Shown here piece by piece: positions 12,324-22,529 of a DNA stretch of 64,000 nucleotides. Position numbers and translations under genes: made by a program. The DNA lies in the NCBI RefSeq assembly GCF_016809835.1, contig NZ_JAFBIL020000001.1, positions 372,001 to 436,000 of the forward strand. Direction: 5' to 3'. The notes below the pieces were generated by a model, which saw nothing but the letters and a program-made list of their open reading frames with translations, was not told the origin of the DNA and made no database searches. Each line of letters starts with the position of its first letter. Position 1 is the first letter of the stretch. The stretch is from Massilia soli. GTDB lineage: Bacteria > Pseudomonadota > Gammaproteobacteria > Burkholderiales > Burkholderiaceae_D.

Positions 12324-15082
12324 GTGAAACCACCTGTCCTACCGTGGCGCGCGTTGATCGCCGCAAATCTGTGGTTCGCCATCGCCTGCCTGGCCGCCGG
12401 ATGGCTCGGCCTGCTATTGGCGTTGCCGCCCGGCTACGCCTCGCCGCTGTCGCCGGCGGCCGGCATCGGCATCGCCGTGCTGGCCGCGTTCGGCTGGCGC
12501 CTGCTGCCGGGGCTGGCCGTGGCCGCGGTCATGCTCGGGCTGCCCAGTCGGCGCTGTCCGAACATGAACGCTTCCTCGGCGCGATCGCGCGCGCGATCGA
12601 TGCCGGCGGCGCCAGCATGGCGCCGCGCGGCTTCTCGCCGGCCGCGCGCGCCTACCTGATGCAGCGCCCCGAAGTGCTGGCAATGGGCTGGCTGCCGCGG
12701 GTCCCCGACCGCGAGCGCGACGCGCTCGAGAGCTGGGCCAGCAGCTATTACCGCTCGCCGTTTCAGATCGTCGACGCCGGCCCCGACAACCTGCCGCAGC
12801 CAGCCGCGCGGCGCCCGGTCTACTACCCGGCCCTGCTGGTCGAGCCGGATGACCGCACCCTGGTGCTCGGGCGCGATTTCATGTCCGAGGCAAAGCGCGC
12901 CGATGCGCTGGGCCGGGCGCTGGCCACCGGCAAGGCGGTCGCCACCGCGCCGCTGCGGGTCAGCCGCGAGCGCACCCTGGCAATCCACCTGTTGCAGGCC
13001 GCCACCAGTGCCGGCGTGGCCGGGCCGCCACCGGGGGTGCTGGTGCTGACCGTCGAAATCGACCGCCACCTGGCGCAGGCGCTGCAGCAGGCGGCGTTCC
13101 CCGACCTGCTGGTGGCGTTCAGCGATATCACGCCGGATGCGGCGCCGATCCCGATGCTGGACAACATCGGACGCTCCTGGCGCGAGGTCGATTACACCCG
13201 CCAGCTGGCGTTCGGCGGACGCACCTACCAGCTGCGGCTGGCGCCCACGCCGGCCTACCTGTACGAGAACGCCGGATGGCAAAGCTGGTTCGTGCTCACC
13301 GGCGGCCTGCTGCTGACCGGGCTGCTGGGCGCGCTGCTGCTGGTGGTCAGCGGCGAGCGCGCCCAGATCAAGGCCCAGGTGCGCGACAGCACGGCGCGCC
13401 TGCGCGAACGCGAAGCGCGCCTCGAAGCGATCCTCAACAACGCGGCCGACGCCATCATCACGGTCGACCATGCCGGATTGCTGCTATCGGCCAACGCCGC
13501 CGCCGCGGTGCTGTTCGGCCATGCTCCCGAGCAGCTGCCGGGCATCCACCTGGACCAGCTGCTCGACCTGCCCGAAGGCGAGATCCACGGGGTGCTGGCG
13601 CGCCTGGCGCGCAGCGACGCCAGCGAGCGCGAACTGGCCGGGGTGGCGCGCAACGGCGCCCGCTTCCCGCTCTCGATCTCCGTCAGCGAAGTGCCGCTGG
13701 CGGGCGAAGACATGTTCGTCTGCGTGATCCACGACCTGACCGAGCAGCGCCGCGCGCAAGAACACATCCACCGCCTTGCCCACCACGACACCCTGACCGG
13801 GCTGGAGAACCGGCTGTCGCTGACCCAGCACCTCGAACAGCTGCTGGCGCAGGCGCGCCGCAACGGCCACTCGGTGGCGCTGCTGTTCCTCGACCTCGAT
13901 CATTTCAAGAAGATCAACGACTCGATGGGTCACCAGGCCGGCGACATGCTGCTGATCGCGGTGGCGCAGCGGCTGCGCGAACTGCTGCGCGATGTCGACG
14001 TGATCGCGCGCCTGGGCGGCGACGAATTCATCGTCGTGATGGAAGGCGCGCTCACCCCCGAACTGGTGGGCACGGTGGCGATCCGCATCGTGCAGTCGCT
14101 GTCGACGCCGTACGACATCGGCGGCAAGATCGTGCACAGCGGCGCCAGCGTCGGCTGCGCCATGTTCCCCGGCGACGCCGACAGCGCCGAGACCCTGATG
14201 CGCCACGCCGACACCGCCATGTACGCGGCCAAGAGCGAAGGGCGCGGCAATTTCCAGTTCTTCTCGCAGGCGATGAACGCCGCCACCCATGAGCGGGTGA
14301 TGATGGAAAACCGCCTGTGGCAGGCGCTGGGCGAAAACCAGTTCGAGCTGTACCTGCAGCCGCAGGTGTCGCTCGGCAGCGGCGACGTGGTCGGCGCCGA
14401 AGCGCTGCTGCGCTGGCACCATCCCGAGCTGGGTATGGTCACCCCCAGCCGCGTGATCCCGATCGCCGAGGAATCGAACCTGATCTTCGCGCTCGGCGAC
14501 TGGGTGCTGGTGCGCGCCACCGAGGTGCTGGCCGAATGGCGCCGCGACGGCATGCAGACGCTGCGCCTGGCGGTCAATCTGTCGGCGCGCCAGTGCCAGG
14601 GCCGCGAGCTGCTGCCGCGCCTCGACCAGCTGATCGCGCGCGCCGGCATCGACCCGGCCCTGCTGGAACTGGAGATCACCGAATCGACCGCGATGCGCGA
14701 CCCGGAAGCCACCCGCGGCCTGCTGCGCGAGCTGCGCGAGCGCGGCATCCACGTGGCGATCGACGATTTCGGCACCGGCTATTCCTCGCTCAGCTACCTG
14801 AAGCTGTTCGCCATCGACCGCATCAAGATCGACCGCGGCTTCGTCACCGACATCGAGACCGACGCCAACGACGCGGCGATCGTCACGGCCACGGTCAGCC
14901 TGGCCCATTCGCTCGGATTGACGGTGGTGGCCGAAGGCGTCGAGACGGCCTACCAGAGCAGCTTCCTGCGCTCGCGCGGGTGCGACGAGGCGCAGGGCTA
15001 CCTGTTCGCGCGGCCGATGCCGGCCGCCGAGTTCCGCAGCTTTATGCAGGCGGCGAGAGCGCGGCCAGCAGTTGTCCCTTGA
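12324..15082 (+). pseudogene. CHASE-PAS-GGDEF-EAL c-di-GMP protein with frameshifted membrane N-terminus
   Basis: The downstream frame encodes a CHASE-like sensor (about 12650-13250), a membrane helix (about 13280-13350), a PAS domain (13420-13740), a GGDEF domain with intact LGGDEF (about 14016) and an EAL domain keeping [34 protein letters not shown] and AEGVE. Both catalytic halves look competent. The membrane N-terminus fits another frame: a likely GTG at 12324, two or three helices, then loss of sense at about 12540-12555, where [12 protein letters not shown] begins one frame over. A MASE1-type region has more helices, so a deletion with frameshift, or a sequence error, is likely. A shorter protein from ATG 12616 remains possible. 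It overlaps the convergent HDOD gene by 41 bases. Confidence 0.75.
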
Positions 15083-16589
15083 GGGCCTTGATCAGGGCGG
15101 TCTCGTCCGGCGCCACGCCTTCCGGCGCCGGCTCGGCGCGGTCGGCGTAGAACAGGCCGAGCTGCGCCTTGCCGACCACCAGCGGCAGCACGATGAAGCT
15201 GCGCGCATCGGGCAGCAGCTTGCGGTGCCAGGCCGGCAGCAGCTCGCGGATCTTGGGCGCGGCGGCATCCGAGATCACCAGGTCGGCGCCGTTCTCCATC
15301 GCCAGGTGGAACACGTCGCGCTCCGAGTTGGCGCTAAATACAAAGCCGGCCTTGCGCACCTCGTCGTCCTCGCCGAACGCTACGCGCGCGCGGTACTGGT
15401 TGCTGCGCGCATCCTTCAGGCAGACGGTGGCGAAGCGGAAGCCAAGGCTGCGGTACAGGGTTTCCAGCACCGCCAGGATCATCTCGTTGAGGCGCGCCTG
15501 GCCGGACGCGCGCATCTGCGTCACGTCCTGCACGCCGGCCAGCAGCAGCTCGCGCGCGTTGTACGGCTTGCCGCTCGGATAGCGCCCGGGCGGCTCGTCC
15601 TCGCCGGCATCCATGCTGGCCAGCGCCAGCACGCTGGGCAGGCCCATCGCCGTTTCCTGCTCCGGCTTGGGCTGCGGCTCCAGGTTCATACTTTCGAGCA
15701 TGCTGGCCATCTGGCCGTCGACGGTCGTCAACAGCTCGGCGAACCGGTTGGCGTCCAGGTTCAGCGCCGGGCCAAACCGCACCAGCATGGCACGCGCGGT
15801 GGCCGTGCCGGCCGGGTTCGAGGTACTGGCCATCAGGCGCGACACCTCCATGCTGAACGACGCCACCTGGCGCATCCACTCGCTCCGGTTCGCTGGCGCC
15901 TTCTGGGTGCCGGACGGCAGCGGCGCCAGCGAACGCACGATCACATCCGGGATCTTCCATTCGGCCAGCACCGATTCGGTCAGCGCGTCGTAGCTGCAGC
16001 CGAGCACCTCTTGCGCGGCCTGGCCGATGCTGTGCTTGCCGGCCGCGACCAGTCCATTGATGTCGCGGTAGCGGGTATGTTCATGCGACGCCACCAGCAG
16101 CGGGCCCAGGTTCTTGAACAGCGCGCCGATCGAGACTTCCTCGGCGCCCTGGTAGGCGCTTAGGCGCGCCATCTCGCGCCCCACCAGGCTGGCGCACAGC
16201 GACGCTTCGAGCTCGATGCGCACGCTTTGCGCATGGGCGCTGTTGGACAGCGCGTCGACCAGCAGCATGCCAAGCGCCGCGGTTTTGACGGTGTCGAAAC
16301 CGAGCAGCGAAATCGCGCGCGACACCGTCGTCACGACGGTGCCCGACGCGGTGCGGTAGGGGATGGTGTTCGACAGGCGCAGGATGCGCTGGGTCAGCGC
16401 GACGTCCGACAGCACATAGTACGCAAGATCGTGGGCGCCATGGTCGTCGGACGAGGCCATCTGCACCACCCGCGCGATCGAGGTACCGAGGGCGAACATG
16501 TTCTCGTCGCCGCACACCTTGTTCATCAGCGCGGCGCGCACGCGGCGGGTGTCGTTCGCCGACGGAGGAGGAGGAAATGCACTTGCCAT
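15042..16589 (-). CDS. HDOD domain protein with C-terminal GAF-like domain
   Basis: This 515-residue cytoplasmic protein has an N-terminal HDOD domain (about residues 30-230), with segments such as [17 protein letters not shown] and [19 protein letters not shown], and a GAF-like region at about 350-510 ([42 protein letters not shown]). HDOD proteins are HD-superfamily relatives that usually lack phosphodiesterase activity and act in signalling. It lies 24 bases after the receiver-TPR gene on the same strand, so the two are probably one operon, next to c-di-GMP and CheW genes. The exact signal is unknown. Confidence 0.88.
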   Translation of the reverse strand: MASAFPPPPSANDTRRVRAALMNKVCGDENMFALGTSIARVVQMASSDDHGAHDLAYYVLSDVALTQRILRLSNTIPYRTASGTVVTTVSRAISLLGFDTVKTAALGMLLVDALSNSAHAQSVRIELEASLCASLVGREMARLSAYQGAEEVSIGALFKNLGPLLVASHEHTRYRDINGLVAAGKHSIGQAAQEVLGCSYDALTESVLAEWKIPDVIVRSLAPLPSGTQKAPANRSEWMRQVASFSMEVSRLMASTSNPAGTATARAMLVRFGPALNLDANRFAELLTTVDGQMASMLESMNLEPQPKPEQETAMGLPSVLALASMDAGEDEPPGRYPSGKPYNARELLLAGVQDVTQMRASGQARLNEMILAVLETLYRSLGFRFATVCLKDARSNQYRARVAFGEDDEVRKAGFVFSANSERDVFHLAMENGADLVISDAAAPKIRELLPAWHRKLLPDARSFIVLPLVVGKAQLGLFYADRAEPAPEGVAPDETALIKALKGQLLAALSPPA

Positions 16590-16613
16590 GAATGCCAGTA
16601 TCGTGGGACCGGG

Positions 16614-18242
16614 TTACGCCTTGAGGCGCGCACCCTTGTCGTATTTTTTCAGGATCTGCTGATGCAGGCCGGCCAGTGCCGGCAGTTTCGGGTAGATTGG
16701 ATCGAGCCGGCGCATGGTACCGATCAGCTGCTGCGCGGACTTGCCAAGGCGCTCGTCCCAGCCCTCGTTATCGAGGCACTTGAGCACCGCGACGGCGGCG
16801 TTGAACACCACTTGCGGATTGTTGGGCAGCTTTTCGACCGCTTCGGTCATCATCTCGACGGCGCCGCGGAAGTCGCGCTGCTGCGCGCGCAGCGCGCCCT
16901 GGGCCACCAGGTCGACCACTTCCTGGCGCGCTTCCTGGGCGATTGACTCGGCCAGCTCGCTGCAGCCGGCCTGCTCGAACACCTGCATCGCGCGCGCCAT
17001 CGCCGCGTGGTCGGGTGCATCGCGCATCACGTCGCGCATCAGCTCGGACGCGCCATCGACCCTGTCGTGCGCCAGGCAGTTGCGCGCCAGTGCCGTCTTG
17101 ACGTGGGCCGACACGCCCGTCGTTTCCCTGGCGGCGGCCAGCGCCGCATCGAGCGACTCGCCCAGGCGCTTGCTGTCGCCGGTCAGCTCGTGCACCAGGC
17201 TCGATGCCACCGCGCTGCATGCCGCCGTCGTCTTGCGCCCGCCCATCGAACGGTCAAGGTCGCGGATCACGGCCGAGGCCTGGTCCGCCTCGCCGCGCTG
17301 GACCAGCGCCTGCACCAGCTTCACATGATCTTCGGGATCGCGGAATTCGGAGTACTTGGCCTTGGCCACCACCTGCTTGAAAATCTTCTCGGCGGTACCG
17401 GTGTCGCCGGTTTCCATCGCCACGTCGCCCAGCGTGCGCAAGCGCCGCACCGCATGCGGCGACACCGCCACCGCGTCGGCCAGCACGGCCTGCGACTGCG
17501 CCAGCGCTCCCGCCGCCGCATGGGTCTTGGCCAGCCAGTCGTAGGCGTCGACGAAGCTCTTGTTGGTGTCGACCAGGTTCTCGAGGATGTCCTTGGCCTC
17601 GTCCAGGCGCGCGCGCATGAACAGCGTCTTGGCCAGCCCGAGCCTGGCCCAGGCGATCGCCTTGGCCTCGACCAGTTGCTGGTAGATCGGCGCAGCTTCG
17701 GCGGGCTCGCCGAGGAACATGTGCAGCTCGGCGCGCAGGCGCAGGAAATCGATGGCATGGCGCGGATGGTCCTTCTCGCCGACGATGCAGGCCTCGATCG
17801 CCTCGCGCTGGGCGCCCTCCTCCATCAGCTGGTACACCGGCATGAACACATTGCGCTTGGCCAGCGCGCGCAGGATGCGGTCGAGCAGGCGGTCGGCGGT
17901 GAACGGTTTCAGGATGTAATCGGTGGGCGCCAGCTCGGCGGCGCTGACCACCTTCCCGTGATTGCCCTCGGCGGTGACCATGAAAAACATCGTCGCCAGC
18001 GAAATGAGCTTGTGGTGACGCAAGTCTTCCAGCAATTGCTGGCCATCCTGGCCGCCTTCGAGGTCATACTCGCACAGCACCATGTCGAAACTCTTCAGCC
18101 CGAGGTGCTTGACCGCATTATTCGAGCTGCCCGCGTGGTCGATGCGGGTCACCCCGCACTGGTTGAGCATATTGTGAATACTCGCCCGCATGCCGGCATG
18201 GGGTTCGACAATCAGGGCGGACAAGCCTTCAAGTTCGTTCAT
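16614..18242 (-). CDS. receiver domain-TPR protein with atypical phosphorylation pocket
   Basis: A 542-residue protein with an N-terminal receiver-like domain (about 1-125) and a long TPR-type helical region (about 145-540). The receiver keeps the conserved threonine (MVTAEG) and lysine (ILKPF). The usual phosphorylated aspartate position reads MVLCEYDLEGG, so glutamate (about E58) replaces it, and the acidic pair reads E-P. It may therefore be a phosphorylation-independent pseudo-receiver (inference). The ATG at 18242 (MNELEG) is preferred to an in-frame TTG six codons earlier. It probably shares a transcript with the HDOD gene and is divergent from cheW. Confidence 0.85.
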   Translation of the reverse strand: MNELEGLSALIVEPHAGMRASIHNMLNQCGVTRIDHAGSSNNAVKHLGLKSFDMVLCEYDLEGGQDGQQLLEDLRHHKLISLATMFFMVTAEGNHGKVVSAAELAPTDYILKPFTADRLLDRILRALAKRNVFMPVYQLMEEGAQREAIEACIVGEKDHPRHAIDFLRLRAELHMFLGEPAEAAPIYQQLVEAKAIAWARLGLAKTLFMRARLDEAKDILENLVDTNKSFVDAYDWLAKTHAAAGALAQSQAVLADAVAVSPHAVRRLRTLGDVAMETGDTGTAEKIFKQVVAKAKYSEFRDPEDHVKLVQALVQRGEADQASAVIRDLDRSMGGRKTTAACSAVASSLVHELTGDSKRLGESLDAALAAARETTGVSAHVKTALARNCLAHDRVDGASELMRDVMRDAPDHAAMARAMQVFEQAGCSELAESIAQEARQEVVDLVAQGALRAQQRDFRGAVEMMTEAVEKLPNNPQVVFNAAVAVLKCLDNEGWDERLGKSAQQLIGTMRRLDPIYPKLPALAGLHQQILKKYDKGARLKA

Positions 18243-18419
18243 TTTGTATCCATCAAGCAACTCTTTAGCGACCGGCAGTAGGGGGGAACGCGGCTTCGGA
18301 GTATATTACGGCAGGGGAAGCAAATTACTATAATTACGTCTCCGCAACAGCGTGAAAAGCCCGCCGGCTGACGGATACAAGCCACACTGGCGGCACAAAT
18401 CTCTACGAGGAACACAAAA

Positions 18420-18905
18420 ATGCAAGAAAATTCGACGTCAACCAAGGAAGCGCCGGTGCGCGAGTTCCTGGCGTTCAAGCTCGGCGACGAGGAATACGGC
18501 ATCGACATCCTGAAGGTGCAGGAAATCCGCGGCTACGAAGCGGTGACCCGCATCGCCAACGCGCCGGAGTTCATCAAGGGCGTGATCAACCTGCGCGGCA
18601 TCATCATCCCGGTGGTGGACATGCGCATCAAGTTCAAGCTGGGCGAGCCGGTCTACGACCAGTTCACGGTCGTCATCATCCTGAACATCAACGGCCGCAT
18701 TGTCGGCATGGTGGTTGACAGCGTCTCGGACGTGACCACGCTGACCCCGGAGCAAGTCAAGCCGGCGCCGGAGATGGGCACCGCGTTCAACTCGGACTAC
18801 ATCACCGGCCTCGGCACGATCGACGAGCGCATGCTGATCCTGATGGACATCGACAAGCTGATGTCCTCGGGCGAGATGGGCCTGATCGAAAACCTCGCTA
18901 CCTAA
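18420..18905 (+). CDS. cheW: chemotaxis coupling protein CheW
   Basis: CheW links methyl-accepting chemoreceptors to the CheA kinase. This 161-residue protein is a single CheW domain: [23 protein letters not shown], then [16 protein letters not shown] and the closing [14 protein letters not shown] lies about nine bases before the ATG. No cheA or receptor gene is adjacent; its neighbours are the divergent receiver-TPR gene and a convergent J-domain gene separated by the palindromic repeat. Confidence 0.95.
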   Translation: MQENSTSTKEAPVREFLAFKLGDEEYGIDILKVQEIRGYEAVTRIANAPEFIKGVINLRGIIIPVVDMRIKFKLGEPVYDQFTVVIILNINGRIVGMVVDSVSDVTTLTPEQVKPAPEMGTAFNSDYITGLGTIDERMLILMDIDKLMSSGEMGLIENLAT

Positions 18906-18910
18906 GCAGC

Positions 18911-19034
18911 AACATTCCAAAATCGGGGACAGACCACCATTTTAGAAGATTCTAAAATGGTGGTCTGTCCCCGATTTTGGAACAATTCTAAAATGGTGGT
19001 CTGCGTGACCCGGTCTGTCCCCGATTTTGGAACA
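18911..19034. repeat. long palindromic repeat, locus A (three arms)
   Basis: Arms at 18915-18946 and 18951-18982 are a perfect 32-bp inverted repeat around AGAT, with core AAAATCGGGGACAGACC. A third arm (about 18986-19032) repeats the second but carries an extra CGTGACCCGGTCTG after GGTCTG. The element begins five bases after the cheW stop and ends just short of the convergent J-domain gene. A close relative is at 32873-32973. It could serve as a bidirectional terminator. Confidence 0.9.
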
Positions 19035-19044
19035 ATTCTTGATA

Positions 19045-20043
19045 TCAGATCTCGGGATCGGCGGCCGCGTCGCGCTGGGCGCGCTTGCGGCCCAGGCATT
19101 CGGCCTGGCTGCCGCCGGCCTGGATGTTCTGGTAACGTACTTCGTATTTGCCTGCAGCTAGCTTTTCGATCGTCATCGTCTCGTGCGCCAGCACATAGAT
19201 GTGGCGCACATTCGAGCGGCGGTCCAGGTCGTAGACCTTGACGAATACCGGCGAACCGTTCGCCGTGTTGTCGACCATCAGTTGCATCTCTTCCCCAAGA
19301 TTGCCCATCGGGTAGCCTTCGACATAGCCCGAGGCGTTCGGCCATGGCTCGCCGTTGGGCGCCATCAGCGTGTACAGGTCGGATTCGCAGTCGGGCGTGC
19401 GCGCCGGCACGATCAGCTGGGCCACGGCGAGCGCCTTGATGTCGGGCGCGCGGATCGGGCCCTCGGGCGACGGCGGCGGCGCCGATGCCCATGGGTCCGG
19501 TATGGCCTCAGCCTTCGCCACGGTCGGCGCAGCCAGGCTTTCCGGCTTGGGATCGAGCCGCATCTCCGGCGGCGGCACCAGTTTCGAGGCCAGCGCCACC
19601 GGCATCAGCCGCGGCTGGCTGGTCAGCAGCACACCGACCGCGCAGCCGGCCACGAAGAACGCGCCCAGCCCCAGCCACCAGCGCGGATCGCGCAAGATCC
19701 GGTATGGCCGCGCCGGCGCTTCCACCGCTTCGGGCTCCCAGGCGCTGTCCGGTCCGTCCGGGCGGTGACGCTCGCGGCCGTCGTCCGAGCGGGTGCTTTC
19801 CAGCCATTCGATTTCCCATTCCTCGGCCGCGATCCACTCGTCGTGCTCGCGCCGGCGTATCGGGTCGGACAGGATGGTGTAGGCGCTGTTGAGGATCGCC
19901 ATGATGCGGGCGGCCTTTTCGTCGCCCGGATTCTTGTCAGGATGGTATTTCTGGCTCAGGGCCTTGTACGCCGCACGTATGACTTCCTGCGGCGCCATGC
20001 GCGCCACCTTCAGGTTGTCGTAGTGTGTGTGGATCTTGGCCAT
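19045..20043 (-). CDS. membrane-anchored J-domain protein
   Basis: A 332-residue protein with an N-terminal J domain (about 6-72) containing the catalytic HPD tripeptide (KYHPDKNPGD), so it should stimulate an Hsp70 ATPase. A membrane helix follows at about 125-147 (WWLGLGAFFVAGCAVGVLL), then a proline-rich linker. The C-terminal domain (about 225-320) is probably periplasmic and of unknown function (CESDLYTLMAPNGEPWPN; VFVKVYDLD). There is no G/F region or zinc finger, so this is a class III J protein rather than DnaJ itself. Confidence 0.85.
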   Translation of the reverse strand: MAKIHTHYDNLKVARMAPQEVIRAAYKALSQKYHPDKNPGDEKAARIMAILNSAYTILSDPIRRREHDEWIAAEEWEIEWLESTRSDDGRERHRPDGPDSAWEPEAVEAPARPYRILRDPRWWLGLGAFFVAGCAVGVLLTSQPRLMPVALASKLVPPPEMRLDPKPESLAAPTVAKAEAIPDPWASAPPPSPEGPIRAPDIKALAVAQLIVPARTPDCESDLYTLMAPNGEPWPNASGYVEGYPMGNLGEEMQLMVDNTANGSPVFVKVYDLDRRSNVRHIYVLAHETMTIEKLAAGKYEVRYQNIQAGGSQAECLGRKRAQRDAAADPEI

Positions 20044-20151
20044 GGCTTAAGGTTCAGGCAATGCTGTTCACTTCATAATAGCCGATGCGGCACCCTGCCC
20101 GGCCCGAGAGCATAGCCCCGATTGTATCCTGTGCGCAAGATGCCATAAAGT

Positions 20152-21300
20152 CTACAGCCGGTGGCTGCGGTCGGCGCGCGCGATTGCCTCGGGCAGGGTG
20201 ACGTCCTTGCCGACGATCAGCACCTTGAACAGCTCGCCCATTTCAGCCGGCGATACCAGCTTCTGCACCGCGCCGGCCTGCGGCAGGTAGCGCAGCGCGT
20301 CGTCCGGGCTGGTGCGCAGCAGCAGTTCGCCAATGCCGGCGCCGAGCAGGAACGCGGCCTGGTTCATGTAGCCGAGCACGTCCACGCCATTGTCCTGGGC
20401 GGCCAGCGCCATCGCCGTGAAGTCGACGTGGGCCGTGATGTCCTGCAGGCCCGGCAGGTAGAACGGGTCCGGGTGCGAATGGTGGCGGTAGTGGCACATC
20501 ACGGTGCCGGTCTCGCGCTGGGCGACGTAATACTCGTGCGCCGGGAAGCCATAGTCGAACAGGAAGGCCGCGCCCCTGCCCTTGCCCAGCATGCGCGCCA
20601 GCGACGCCATGAAGCCGGCGGCAACCGGATGGACTTCGGTCAGGTAGCCATCGGGCAGCAGGTCGGCATCCGGAATCTGCGCCTCGATGTGCGCCGCCAG
20701 CGCCGCCGCGGGTTCGCGCTCGGTATACGCAAAGGCGCCGTTGTCGATGGTGACCAGCACTTCGCGCCAGCCGGCCGCGGTCTTTTTCACCAGTTCGACC
20801 GGCATGGCGTCGAGCACTTCGTTGGCCAGCACCACGCCGCTGAACGAATCGGGAAAGCCGTCCAACCAGCGCACCTGCGGGAAATCTGCCAGAGCTTCCT
20901 GTTGGCGCGCGCGCAGTTCGCCCGACAACTCGATGATGAAGTAGTGGTCCAGCGCGACCCCGGCCTGCTGTAGCGCGGTAAGCACGTCGCGCGCCAGTTT
21001 GCCGGTGCCGGCCCCGATTTCGAGGATATTGGGGGCGCTTTGGGCGATAATAGCGGCTGCCGCCTGCGCCAGCGTGGCGCCGAACAGCGGCGTGATCTCG
21101 GGCGCGGTGGTAAAGTCGCCCGCCTCGCCCAGCTTGGCCGCGCCGCCGCTGTAATAGCCCAGATTGGGCGCATACAGCGCCAGTTCCATGAAGCGCGCGA
21201 ACGAAATCGCCCCGTCATTTGCCGCGATCTGCGCGGCGATCTGGTGTTGCAGGGCGTGGGACGCGGCCAGCGCGTCGCTGTCGGGAGCGGGTAAGGTCAT
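20152..21300 (-). CDS. MidA/NDUFAF7-family SAM-dependent methyltransferase
   Basis: This 382-residue protein matches the COG1565 family (MidA/NDUFAF7), whose mitochondrial member methylates an arginine of a complex I subunit. Visible signatures are the N-terminal ISFARFMELALYAPNLGYY, the SAM-binding ILEIGAGTGKLA (about residues 95-108), EVLDAMPVELV and the FDYGFP motif. The bacterial substrate is not established. It is transcribed divergently from the FolM-like gene, whose start is 38 bases away. Confidence 0.88.
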   Translation of the reverse strand: MTLPAPDSDALAASHALQHQIAAQIAANDGAISFARFMELALYAPNLGYYSGGAAKLGEAGDFTTAPEITPLFGATLAQAAAAIIAQSAPNILEIGAGTGKLARDVLTALQQAGVALDHYFIIELSGELRARQQEALADFPQVRWLDGFPDSFSGVVLANEVLDAMPVELVKKTAAGWREVLVTIDNGAFAYTEREPAAALAAHIEAQIPDADLLPDGYLTEVHPVAAGFMASLARMLGKGRGAAFLFDYGFPAHEYYVAQRETGTVMCHYRHHSHPDPFYLPGLQDITAHVDFTAMALAAQDNGVDVLGYMNQAAFLLGAGIGELLLRTSPDDALRYLPQAGAVQKLVSPAEMGELFKVLIVGKDVTLPEAIARADRSHRL

Positions 21301-21338
21301 CCCGGCATTGTAGCCATAACAGCTTGGATCAACAATTT

Positions 21339-22121
21339 ATGCAAACTACTGGAAGTACCACGTCAACGCGCAAAGTCGCGCTGGTGACCGGCGCCGGCAA
21401 GCGTATCGGGCGCGCCATCGCGCTCGGCCTGGCCAACGCTGGCTGGGACGTGGCCGTCCACTACCGCGGCTCGGACACCGAGGCGCGCGACACCTTCGAT
21501 GCCGTGCGCGCGGCCGGCCGCAAAGCGGCACTGCTGCAATGCGACCTCGCCGACGAGGCCCAGGTGCGCGGCCTGCTGGCGCGCGCCTTCGAAGAACTGG
21601 GCCCGGTCACTTGCGTGGTTAACAACGCCTCGCTGTTTGAATACGATAACCCGACCAGTTTTTCGCCCGCGCTGCTGGCCGCGCACATGCAGGCCAACCT
21701 GACCGCCCCGCTGCTGCTGGCGCAGGCACTGCACGCGGCCACGCCAGCCAATGGCGAAGCGGTGGTGATCAACCTGCTGGACCAGAAACTGTACAATCTG
21801 AATCCGGATTATCTGTCGTACACGCTGTCGAAATCGGCGCTGCACACCGCCACCACGATGCTGGCGCAAGCGCTGGCGCCGACGGTGCGCGTGGTCGGCG
21901 TGGCGCCGGGCCTGACGATGGTCTCGGGCGACCAGACCGACAGCGGCTTCGCCAAGGCGCACCAGGCCACGCCGCTGGGCCGCTCCAGCACCCCGCAGGA
22001 CATCGTCGACGCGGTCTGCTACGCAGCGTCGGCGCGCGCCGTCACCGGCACCACTTTACTCGTCGACGGCGGCCAGCACCTGCTGCAGCTGCCGCGCGAC
22101 GTCATGTTCTTACAAAAATAG
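21339..22121 (+). CDS. FolM/pteridine reductase-like short-chain dehydrogenase
   Basis: A 260-residue NADPH-dependent short-chain dehydrogenase. The dinucleotide loop reads TGAGKRIG, the TGxxxRxG form of pteridine reductases and FolM rather than the usual TGxxxGIG. The catalytic tyrosine and lysine are in YLSYTLSKSAL, and the NNAS motif is present. It probably reduces dihydromonapterin or dihydrofolate; the folB gene directly downstream supports a pterin role. The start at 21339 gives MQTTGSTTSTRKVALVTGAG; an in-frame start at 21219 would reach into the divergent gene. Confidence 0.85.
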   Translation: MQTTGSTTSTRKVALVTGAGKRIGRAIALGLANAGWDVAVHYRGSDTEARDTFDAVRAAGRKAALLQCDLADEAQVRGLLARAFEELGPVTCVVNNASLFEYDNPTSFSPALLAAHMQANLTAPLLLAQALHAATPANGEAVVINLLDQKLYNLNPDYLSYTLSKSALHTATTMLAQALAPTVRVVGVAPGLTMVSGDQTDSGFAKAHQATPLGRSSTPQDIVDAVCYAASARAVTGTTLLVDGGQHLLQLPRDVMFLQK

Positions 22122-22130
22122 AGGTAACCC

Positions 22131-22529
22131 ATGCTGTCCGCCCTTTCCCACCCAACGCTGCGCGATTGCCGCCGGCTGTTCCTGCGCAATTACGAAGTGA
22201 TGATCAACATCGGGGTGCACGATTTCGAAAAGAAGGGCGAGCAGCGCGTCCTGATCAACGTTGACCTGTACATCCCGCTGGCGCTGTCGACGCCAACGGA
22301 AGACCATCTCGATGAAGTGGTCGACTACGACTTCATGCGCGAGACCATCGCGCGCCGCATGGCGCAGGGCCACGTGCACCTGCAGGAATCGCTGTGCGAC
22401 GACGTGGTGCGCGCGATGCTGGCGCACCCGAAGGTGCGCGCGGTGCGCGTATCGACCATGAAGCCGGATGTGTATCCGGATTGCGAAGGCGTCGGCGTCG
22501 AAGTCTTCCAGATCAAGGAGGAAGCATGA
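22131..22529 (+). CDS. folB: dihydroneopterin aldolase
   Basis: FolB cleaves 7,8-dihydroneopterin to 6-hydroxymethyl-dihydropterin and glycolaldehyde in folate synthesis. At 132 residues it has the family length, with [22 protein letters not shown] near the start and the catalytic lysine in [20 protein letters not shown]. It lies nine bases after the FolM-like gene and overlaps ttcA by ATGA, so the three form an operon. Confidence 0.93.
   Translation: MLSALSHPTLRDCRRLFLRNYEVMINIGVHDFEKKGEQRVLINVDLYIPLALSTPTEDHLDEVVDYDFMRETIARRMAQGHVHLQESLCDDVVRAMLAHPKVRAVRVSTMKPDVYPDCEGVGVEVFQIKEEA

Noticed and set aside
18911-19034. Possible small CRISPR array
   Set aside because: The repeated arms are inverted as well as direct, spaced by only a few bases, and there are no unique spacers or cas genes.
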